In this document: in pieces, positions 56,487-64,000 of the stretch
Position numbering within the stretch: the first letter of the stretch is position 1
Layout: each line of letters starts with the position of its first letter
Source of the DNA: Alternaria dauci
Taxonomy: Eukaryota > Ascomycota > Dothideomycetes > Pleosporales > Pleosporaceae
NCBI RefSeq assembly: GCF_042100115.1
Contig: NC_091273.1
Span: 62,001 to 126,000, forward strand
DNA: 64,000 bases
Direction: 5' to 3'
The notes under the pieces: model-generated
What the model saw: the letters and a program-made list of their open reading frames with translations, nothing else
What the model was told of the DNA's origin: nothing
Database searches by the model: none
Program-made: the position numbers and the translations under genes

Positions 56487-58119
56487 ATGGCCGGCGCATT
56501 CCAAACCCTCGTTGCGAAACTCGTCTCTCTCAACGTCTCCTCCCAACACGGACTCGCACTCCTTCTAGCCACCCTCCTCGTTTTGTATATCCTCAAATGT
56601 CTCGTCCTCATAATCTACAACCTCTACTTCCACCCGCTCTCCAAATACCCCGGCCCAAAACTATGGATCGCTTTCAGCTTCACACGAACCCTGCGCCACA
56701 TGCGCGGCGATCTCGACGCCCAGATGGTCCTGCTCCACCAGCAGCACGGCGAAGTCGTACGCCACGGCGTCAACGAGTTATCTTTTATTCATCCCAGTGC
56801 GTGGAAGGATATTTACGGCCATGGACACGCCGAGTTGAGGAAATATTTCCCGCCAAACGCGGTGAATCCGAATCAGATCATTGCGGCGGATGCGCAGAAT
56901 CATTTTCGTATGAGGCGCGCGATGTTGCCCGCGTTTTCGGAAAAGGCGTTGGCGGGGCAGGAGAGGATTGTTAGGGTGTATGTGGATTTGTTGATGCAGA
57001 GGTTGTCCGAGTCTGCGGCGGCGGATCATGGGGCAACGGTGGATATGGGGCGGTGGTATAACCTCACTACTTTCGATTTGATTGCCGATTTATGTTTTGG
57101 CAAATCGCTCGATGGGCTGGAGACGGGGCAATCGAATGCGTGGATCGAGAAGATTGATCAGATGCTAAAGATCATGCCGGTCATGGTCCTCGCGACCTCT
57201 TTTCCGCTGCTGATGAGCCTGTTTAACCAGGTGCTGGGCCGGAAGATGCAAAAGTCGAGGAAAGAGCATCAGGAGTATGCGGCGTCGTTGGCCATGAACC
57301 GTATCAAGGGCAAAGAGCAGGCTGATCGGGGAGACTTTATGGACTTTATTCTGCGCTCGCGCGGCGAGGAGCATGAGTTGACGGATGAGGAGCTGGTGCA
57401 TAATGCGGATTTGCTCATGGTTGCTGGCTCGGAGACGACGGCTACGATATTGCTGGGTGTCACGTATTACCTTTTGAAGAACCCGGTCGCGTACAAGAAG
57501 GTTACGGAGGAGGTACGCGGGGCGTTTGACAAGGCCGAAGACATCAACTTCAAGGAAGTCAACGCGCGCTGCCCGTACATGTTGGCTTGTCTGACCGAGG
57601 CGATGCGCATCTTCCCCTCTATCCCCCTCGCATTACTGCGCATCACAAACGACGGTCCACCAACCCCTGTTGCGGGCCACTTGATCCCTCCCCAGGTAAA
57701 TTCTTATCCATCCTACCTACCTACCTACCTACCTACCTACTTGGAGACAACGACCGTCACTAACAAAATCACAGACACGCGTCGGCGTCCACCAACTCGC
57801 CGCCTACCACTCGCCCCTCAACTTCCACGCCCCGCTCTCCTTCCACCTCGAGCGCTGGCTGCCCGACGAATACAACGACCCGGCCTCACCCTTCCACACC
57901 GACCGCCGCGACGTCCATAAACCGTTTTCCTACGGCCGGCGGGATTGCATTGGTAGGAACCTGGCGTTTCTGGAAATGAGGCTGATCATCGCGTTGCTGC
58001 TGTGGAATTTCGATCTGGAACTAGGAGATGGGATGGACGAGTGGGAGAAGCAGAGGGTGTTTGGATTGTGGGAGAAGCCGCCGCTGAGGGTGAGGGTGAG
58101 ACAGAGAGAAAGGAAGTAG
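56487..58119 (+). CDS. Cytochrome P450 monooxygenase (microsomal)
   Basis: Exons 56487-57695 and 57775-58119 (79-base intron) give 517 residues, a standard length. An N-terminal membrane anchor (GLALLLATLLVLYILKCLVLIIYNLYFHPL) is followed by the proline-rich hinge KYPGPK, the I-helix oxygen-binding motif VAGSETTATI, the ExxR helix (TEAMRIFPSIPLALLR), the ERW region (FHLERWLP) and the haem loop FSYGRRDCIGRNLA with the axial Cys near residue 461. The text resembles the isotrichodermin C-15 hydroxylase/CYP65-type group often found in secondary metabolism, but no backbone enzyme is near. The frame is intact. Its substrate cannot be predicted. Confidence 0.93.
57712..57740 (+). repeat. (CCTA)7 microsatellite in the P450 intron
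   Basis: Seven CCTA units inside the only intron of the P450 gene, 16 bases after the donor. It accounts for the intron being longer than most here. Confidence 0.9.
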
Positions 58120-59485
58120 GACTTGGGGAATGGAAAGGGAGTGGCGGTCTGGTTTGGTGGATGGTTGGGTCTCGGTTTGTGTGTTGTCGTTTATGCTGGG
58201 GATAAAAGAGGCTTGTAGGTTTCAGGAGGTCTAATGCTGGTATTTCGCGACGCAGGGATATAGACACTATGGGGTTATATCAGGCCATTTCAGCGTCGGG
58301 CAGTAAACCTTGGTAATACTTCGGTGATCAGTGGCGTCCTTGGCGTATGGGTTGCTTACACCTGGTTCCTAGTATAGAAGTAAGCTGATGTGGTCAGAGG
58401 TTCGATGCGCACAGCGACTCGCAAAAATGCGGTGTATAGTCGAGCTCCTACCCAGGCCAGGCCTTGTGATCGAGGTCGAGAACTGCATAACTTGAGGGCA
58501 CAGCTATACGTTGAATGAGCTCCGCCGGCAGCCGATTGGATCTGATGGCGGATAGCTACGCTTGTTGTCAGACTGTTCACTGCCATGCAAGACCTTCGCT
58601 AGGGGCTTATAGCCGACTATGCACACTCGTAGGTATCTTGCAAATGCGCAAAAGGCTTAAACTATGGCACCAGCTCTATACATTCGCACGACGTCGATGC
58701 AGTAAGGCGTCGAACTAATTGAACAAACAATGCACAGCCTGTTCTCGTCTAACTCTTCCACGGCTTAGTTGAAGTTGAAGTAAGAATCGGAGCACTAGTT
58801 ATGCACGGCGAATTAAGAATCATGCGTGCTGCCACGCTGCGGGACTCGTATATCTTATCGTGCTAGCGCAAGGCTTCTTTCGCTTCTTGTAATCTTTCTT
58901 TGACCGCAGCTCTTACTTGCTCCGCGACATTAATTATTCCGCGGTGTTTTCGGATCGCAGCGGACATGGGAAAAGCAGGAGTGGCAGGTTTGAGAGACAC
59001 AAAAACAAGCGGCCTGCAGAGCAGTAACAGTCTCTCCAAGGACTTCCATGAGTTTGAACGCCGGCTATCGGAAGCCTTGTATCACAGTAGAATCGGTGAC
59101 ATTGTGAAAGTAGTTTACTAGAGATAGTCCCTGCTGCTAGTGCCCGTGGTCGCAAAGAACTGCAGGGCTAGATCGCAGTCTCAACATTACTGATGGTGTG
59201 TTGTCGGCACTCGAAGCACAATTACTCCGTATGCTTCCGAAAGAGGCGAAAAAAGGGGTCCTTATGCTCGCTTGTCCCGTATTTTATAGTAGAGCCTGCA
59301 TATTACTATCCGACGTAGGCCGGTAGTGCCAGCCTGTGCCACAACTCGTTTCCTGCACAATTACGGCAGTCAAGTCCAGGCCATCCTGGAGGATGTTGCT
59401 GCCGATATAAATCTGCCCACCAGCCAGGCCAGGGCGGTCAACAATCACTCACTCTCACAAATTCTTGAATCCGCCAACAAACAAC
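58120..59485. other. 1.37-kb gene-poor stretch
   Basis: Only short open frames without motifs (for example 58900-59121 plus). The right end must hold the promoter of the small secreted protein at 59486. No repeat structure was recognised. Confidence 0.45.
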
Positions 59486-59800
59486 ATGAAGCTTCTAAGC
59501 CTGTTCGCCATACTCATATCCATCGCTTACGCAGAAGACGGGGCAGGTCTCCTTACGGACTAAACACCGTGAGACCCACTTACTAACAGCTATAAACAGT
59601 TCTGCTACATACCCGCCGAGGGCGGACCTGGAGAGTGTGTTCCGCACAAGGCAGTTCATAATCGACGGTGCTCGGTATGTCTCAGTCGACTGAAGAGGGA
59701 TATAACTGCTAACACTAAGTCTTTGCGACAGGACGGTCCCTGCAAAGGGCAAATGAATGATTGTTGGGTTACTGGTTCCAACTCAGCGAGATGTTCCTAA
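59486..59800 (+). pseudogene. Small cysteine-rich secreted protein, frame conflict in exon 1
   Basis: Three exons fit: 59486-59546, 59600-59674 and 59732-59800, with normal GT-AG introns carrying CTAAC branch sites. Exon 1 encodes a signal peptide (KLLSLFAILISIAYA) and the start of the mature part; exons 2 and 3 encode a compact domain with six Cys (FCYIPAEGGPGECV, NRRCS, GPCKGQ, NDCW, ARCS) ending at TAA 59798-59800. Exon 1 ends in phase 1 while the Cys frame of exon 2 needs phase 0, so one base too many is present, most simply in the GGGG run at 59540-59543. It is either a broken gene or a one-base sequence error. Such proteins are candidate effectors or defence peptides; role unknown. Confidence 0.6.
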
Positions 59801-62330
59801 GCTTGGGAATCAGATGGTCGAAGTTGCGATGACAATTGGCTAGGTCGTAACGAGCCGAGAAGATGAGACAAGATGTGAAGTCGATACTATCTGGATTAGA
59901 AGTGAAACACAACTTCTATTGTCAAGACTAGAGTGAGCTTATGCGGACACGTAATAGAAAGCATGAGACAGGAGTGAGAGCCTTGCGTATACCTAAGATT
60001 AATCACTGCTACATGAACTATCCCGTTGTGCACACATAATACGACGGCCTGTTAACAACAAAATGTATGCTGCTATGCTTGTGAGACTGTAACTGTTAGC
60101 AGGAACCTGATAGTGTAACAGCCACGAGATGTAATTTAGGATAATGGCAGACGAGCGAGAGATGATTAGTAGAGGCGACATTAAGGCCCGCAACGAATGA
60201 AGACCTTTTTTCTAGCATTTGCAAGTAAAAAGCGGGTATATCAGCTACAACAGGCTAGCTACAGTTAACATTATAACAGCCGCCCTAGTCTCTACCAGAT
60301 CCTAACAGTAACATCTTTATTCCCAAATTCCTGCATAACATGGACGAAAGTGCATAAAGCTTAATAATTGTTGAAGTAGACTGTTCTGTTCCTCTTGTCA
60401 GTATCTGTATATTTTCTACGTCCTTATGTGACTTTCTATATCCTTGGAACGATGCTTACGAACACGATCCCTGAAGCAAAACCTAAGAATCATTGACATA
60501 AGAGACCAGAATGCCCAAAGGCAACTTTACACTCGCCCATCAACATTGAAGAACATCGAAAACGTCCCCTTTTCCTTAAACTCTGACCCTGACTATATTT
60601 CTAGGCAAGAGGGCTAGGAGGTACCGTCACCAGAACTAGAACAGGAAGCTTCGTCTCTAGGATCCAGAGTCAGAGGTCCTGGAGGGATACTGCGGGGAAT
60701 AACCGTGCATAGCCCCACAATACCCCATGTCATTGAGCAACTCCGTATCCCAATCATTTCATTCGCAGTGACGGGCCGCACATTGCTAGGTTCGCACAGA
60801 GGGTAGCCAAAGACGAACATCATTCAGCTTATCGCTTGTTCATCGTTAGGCAACGTCTTGTTCGGATCCCCAAATTCGAGGCTGTTGTCAAGGCAAAGAC
60901 CCACCAGATCAACGCGGTCATCTTTTCCGACCCAATAACTTGTTTTGAAGCCGACGATCACCCGTCAGCATTAAGTCAGCTCTCGCACATTGCGGAGAAC
61001 ATTAAAGGGATCGACCTCGACGGCAGGGATCTTGAGGCAAGTGCCGAGTTCAACGGCCGTCAAAGCATGCGGGGATACAATGTTCAGTGCACGGCCAACC
61101 AACCCAGGTTAAGCATCGACATTGCTGATAGTTTCGAGGAGAGAGAGGCTCAGAACAAGATAGCGATATAGGTGAAGCGACTGTAGACTTTTACTCACGC
61201 AAGTGCATTTGAATGCATGCTAACCGTTGCAGAGCTCTCAGCGACAGAACGCGTTCAGTTTGGGGGATGAAACAGTGCGATGCAAGGTATGCTGCCCAGG
61301 CAGAGAAAGACTTCCAGGAACTAGATAGAAAGCTTCCGAGTACAGGTCATCGCAAGCGCAATCCTAACCAGCAGAAGCAAGACATACAGCATGCACGTCA
61401 CTCCTCTGACCTCATCTATGCTGAAATTAGTACTTCACGTAGCGCAGATGTAATGGTAACTTTGCCGATTGTAGGCGCTGATCCACACTCAACACTGTGA
61501 CCAAGTGACACGTCTGAGACGCCATATCCGGTCCGACACAAGATGTGCCGTATATGCTGCCGTGGGAGTATGCGGCATGTCACAATTTAACGTTGTCGAC
61601 TCTTTGAACGCGCCATCAAGCTTGTGTCGTGCATTATGTCCGTCCGGGGGAACAGGCGCTGCGCACTGGCGACGTTCGACATATAGACAGGGTTTGTCTT
61701 CGCGCAAAGCCCCATCAGTAGGGCAAAGCTACCATGACCTTACACTGCACTGACTAGCCGGCGTCCAAAACACTGAGCACGGCTGTTCTTCTGCCTGACA
61801 GCCTCACAATACGATTCATGCCCAGGTACCTGTCCGATCGCGGAAAAAGCCGTATAATGTCCTCTTCTCCGTCGTAATATATGCTCAAGCGCAGAGTCCC
61901 TGGGCTCGTCTTCTTGAGTCATAAGTGCAAGGACTGATTGCGATGCAAGAACTCCAGATGAGAGTGAGAATGAACGAGGTCAGTATCAGTTACGAAGAAG
62001 GCGAGCAAGCAGTCATGAGGTCAAAACAAGCATTAATATATCAAGTCTAGAAATCTCGAATTGGATCCCCCATGGCGCTCGGAGCAGCACGACTCTCAGG
62101 GAGATCCGATACTCGGCCAAGCTATCCAACAACTAAAATTGCATTCGCAATTGCAATACCGAGCGATCATGTTGAGATAATCACCCTTTCTGCCCTTTGA
62201 CTGCTCCCATCGTTGAACATTTTGGGACACAATAACATGCTCATCGCACTGCATGAACCGTTAGTAAATTCCAACCTCGTGTCCTTCATATCAAGCACAG
62301 GACTCCAGACTTACCAGGAAGTTGCCACTT
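59801..62330. other. 2.5-kb AT-rich, gene-poor stretch
   Basis: No gene is supported. The longest plausible frame (60836-61171 plus, 111 codons, with FEAVVKAKTHQINAVIFSD) has no recognised domain, start context or splicing and may be a remnant. The rest shows no clear repeats or RNA genes by eye. Confidence 0.45.
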
Positions 62331-62625
62331 CTAGCAGGACGTGCCGGCGCCATCGTAGTCGCAGCAGTCCGCATCAATGCAAGTGGACAGGACCTTTTCA
62401 GAGCAGTGCGTTCGCGACGCACAGTATTCGTTTTGAGTCAGGAGCTATCTTCCGCGGTTGTGCGAAGCACAAGCGGCATGGTTTTTGTAACAGCATCTGG
62501 CAGGGTCGCAATCCTAAGTGCCTGTTAGTACTTTCTTCGGGGCTCAAAGAAGATGGAAGTGGGATTTCACTCACGGCCATGGCCATGGCGGCGAAGAGGC
62601 TGGCGATGACGATGAAGACCTTCAT
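62331..62625 (-). pseudogene. Paralogue of the Cys-rich secreted protein with an internal stop
   Basis: Exon 1 (62625-62575) encodes a signal peptide MKVFIVIASLFAAMAMA, clearly related to MKFVFIIIASIAATVMAE of the gene at 63217. After a 61-base intron (62514-62574) exon 2 reads DCDPARCCYKNHAACASHNRGR and then TAG at 62445-62447. The frame continues open to TAG 62331-62333 with matching text (CSEKVLSTC, DADCC). The paralogue has CDPADCCYKSERTC, HGRGAF, CSENVLSTC and ADCC in the same order. The stop could be a CAG codon changed by C to T. A TATATAA (reverse of 62726-62732) lies about 100 bases upstream, so transcription may persist. Confidence 0.75.
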
Positions 62626-63216
62626 GTTGGATGGGTTGGTGGAAATTGGAAGTGGTAGTGAGTAGTTGAGTTGTTGAGGTGATGAGCAGTGAAGAATGAT
62701 AGTAAAAGCAGAGTGCAAAGCCCTCTTATATACACCTGTGAGAGATCAACAGCTTAGCTCTGGACTCTTGAGTTAGTCGTATTCGATGTTATACTACATG
62801 GTCAAAGATCATAATCTGCAAGGAGAAAGATCATGTGTTGGCATTTTGATAGCCCATGACTCCCGTATGGTCGAACTCCGGTTGCATCAAGGCCCCATTA
62901 CGGGTGTTTGTCGCTGTCTCTAGCAGGCCATGTAGAGAGATCAGCGTAAACCGTTAAGGTCGTGTACACCGCTATGCTACGGCTTCTCTATGGATTATCC
63001 AGAGCTCTCTTTGCGCCGACCGAAATGCCCGACACGGACTGATATCCCTTCACTTGCGAAGTTTTTCATGTTGCATAGACTATCACCAGCCTGAAGACAG
63101 GTATAAGAAGGTGTCTGTTCCCTTCTCTCTAAGATGCATCAGAGCACTTCTCCTTCACTTCGGAATCGCAAACCATTCACCAACACAACACTCCTGTCGT
63201 CGACAAGTCCTTCAAT
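62626..63216. promoter_or_regulatory. Divergent promoter region between the two Cys-rich paralogues
   Basis: The 591-base region has a TATATAA on the minus strand (62726-62732) for the left gene and a TATAAG at 63102-63107 on the plus strand, about 115 bases upstream of 63217. No further structure was recognised. Confidence 0.5.
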
Positions 63217-63503
63217 ATGAAATTCGTCTTCATCATCATCGCAAGCATTGCTGCCACCGTTATGGCAGAGGTAAGAATTCTTGATTCCCCATTATAACGT
63301 AGTGATAGTACTAACACGAACGGTGACAGTGCGACCCAGCAGACTGCTGCTACAAGAGCGAGAGAACCTGCGAGAAACATGGGCGCGGCGCGTTTTACTG
63401 TAGTCAAATGAATCCCTGCAGTGAAAACGTTTTGTCGACCTGCACTGCAGACTGCTGCGGCACTCAGAGGGGAGTCAACTACGGCGCTGGAGTTGGCTGC
63501 TAG
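63217..63503 (+). CDS. Small cysteine-rich secreted protein (effector candidate)
   Basis: Exons 63217-63270 and 63330-63503 (59-base intron) give 75 residues. The signal peptide is MKFVFIIIASIAATVMA; the intron falls exactly at its end, so the mature protein is encoded by the second exon. The mature part has ten Cys in about 57 residues (CDPADCC, RTC, FYC, NPC, STC, ADCC and a final VGC), which suggests five disulfides. It is a paralogue of the broken gene at 62331-62625. Small size, secretion, Cys content and location in gene-poor DNA beside a mobile element fit candidate effectors or antimicrobial peptides; there is no direct evidence of function. A mobile element lies just past its stop. 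Confidence 0.82.
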
Positions 63504-63513
63504 ATTAGCGGAG

Positions 63514-63521
63514 CTGGCAGA
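63514..63521 (+). repeat. Target-site duplication, left copy
   Basis: CTGGCAGA, identical to 63869-63876, directly outside the terminal inverted repeat of the element at 63522-63868. Identity of both copies points to a fairly recent insertion. Confidence 0.9.
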
Positions 63522-63868
63522 CAGACTTGTCAACAATCAAGCTAGCTTAATTGCTATCAAGCTAGTGCATTAAGCTAGCTATTTAATTATACTAAGCTAG
63601 AGTAGAGGTATAAAATAATTAAGCTAAGCTAGCTTATAGTAGCTTAATTATTTAGCTTAATAAGCTTAATAGAATTAAGAAGGTTAGATAAAGTAAGATT
63701 ACGTAGAGATAAGACACGTAATCTTAAACCCTTTTCCTCCTTCTTTTCCTTCTCTTTTAGGATATGCTTTAGCTATTAAGCTAATTAAGCTTATTAATTT
63801 TAACCTATTAAGCTAATTAAGCTAAGCTAGGGTACCCAGCTTGCTTGGCTTGATTGTTGACAAGTCTG
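63522..63868. mobile_element. Non-autonomous hAT-like element (MITE), 347 bp
   Basis: Perfect 21-bp terminal inverted repeats: CAGACTTGTCAACAATCAAGC at 63522-63542 and its reverse complement at 63848-63868 begin and end the element (each shown here as one 21-mer only by its key parts: CAGACTTGTC at the tip, AATCAAGC inside). They are flanked by an 8-bp direct duplication CTGGCAGA at 63514-63521 and 63869-63876. Eight-bp duplications and CAG-type tips are typical of hAT transposons. The inside is AT-rich, made of TTAAGCTTAA/GCTAGC-like palindromic bits plus a hairpin (AAGATTACGT near 63696 against ACGTAATCTT near 63717). No transposase frame is present. It begins 10 bases after the stop of the Cys-rich gene. 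Confidence 0.92.
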
Positions 63869-63876
63869 CTGGCAGA
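63869..63876 (+). repeat. Target-site duplication, right copy
   Basis: CTGGCAGA, the second copy of the 8-bp duplication. The 124 bases from here to the window end contain no gene I can support. Confidence 0.9.
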
Positions 63877-64000
63877 GGTATGTCAAAAAGCATTCTTTCT
63901 TTGAACCGATCTTGGAAGATGCAACGCCTAGTCTCTCATGCTTTCCTATGCTAACAATGTTCTGTAGGCTCAACCGGGGCCCCTCTTTCATCCTTTGTGT

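Noticed and set aside
57712..57740. CCTA repeats considered as a telomere-like tract
   Set aside because: The unit is four bases, not CCCTAA, and it lies inside a P450 intron.
58380..58430. GGTTCGATGC segment resembling a tRNA B box
   Set aside because: No matching A box or acceptor stem could be folded around it.
60836..61171. A 111-codon plus-strand frame in the AT-rich region
   Set aside because: Partly protein-like but unrecognised, without start context or neighbours; kept only as a possible remnant in the gap entry.
63540..63850. AT-rich block considered as centromeric or origin-like DNA
   Set aside because: It is fully inside an element bounded by terminal inverted repeats and an 8-bp duplication.
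1..64000. CRISPR array, bacterial operon or prophage
   Set aside because: The window has spliced fungal genes throughout; no regular repeat-spacer array exists.

Overview
This window looks like nuclear DNA of a filamentous ascomycete (Pezizomycotina, most likely a Dothideomycete). The genes are split by short introns of about 45-100 bases with GTAAGT-like donors, CTAAC/CTGAC branch sites and CAG/TAG ends. The families are typical of the group: a HET protein, a fungal rhodopsin-type membrane protein, an RTA1-like protein, PCMH/BBE and GMC flavoenzymes, a Baeyer-Villiger monooxygenase, a GFA-family protein and small cysteine-rich secreted proteins. Exon structures were worked out by hand from frame and splice signals; no search was run. 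The class assignment is an inference.

Layout. 0.2-8.7 kb: accessory metabolism and transport (C-terminal piece of a fungal transcription factor, 5'-short RTA1-like gene, FAD monooxygenase with a GC-AG intron, rhodopsin-domain protein, MFS transporter). 8.7-15.8 kb: degenerate repeats, a divergent pair of unknown acidic-tailed proteins and half of an SNF2 ATPase. 15.8-19.2 kb: converging GMC oxidoreductase and secreted PCMH/BBE oxidoreductase genes. 19.2-25.9 kb: a decayed stretch with repeats, two broken unknown genes and a broken GMC gene. 26.4-31.6 kb: an intact housekeeping pair, mitochondrial DNA polymerase gamma (MIP1) head-to-head with a RING protein. 32.2-47.7 kb: secreted M43-like metalloprotease, HET gene, SAM methyltransferase, two-part ABM-like protein, F-box-like protein, then two intact SDR genes beside a broken cyclase and a broken Baeyer-Villiger monooxygenase. 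48.0-58.1 kb: mostly intact conserved genes (GFA protein, MHR1/mL67, UVRAG/Vps38-like autophagy protein, LAG1 ceramide synthase, a P450). 58.1-64.0 kb: gene-poor DNA with three small cysteine-rich secreted protein loci and a perfect non-autonomous hAT-like element.

The clearest pattern is the contrast between undamaged housekeeping blocks and accessory islands full of lesions. Nonsense codons, one-base frameshifts, often at short homopolymers, and internal deletions hit at least seven loci. Most of the nonsense codons could come from a single CpA-to-TpA change, as expected of repeat-induced point mutation or simple C-to-T decay. A roughly 60-bp sequence occurs four times across 25 kb of these islands and I cannot assign it to a known element. 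At the right end, two divergent paralogous genes for small Cys-rich secreted proteins (one intact, one with a stop codon) lie about 0.6 kb apart, and a 347-bp element with 21-bp terminal inverted repeats and an 8-bp target duplication sits just past the stop of the intact one.
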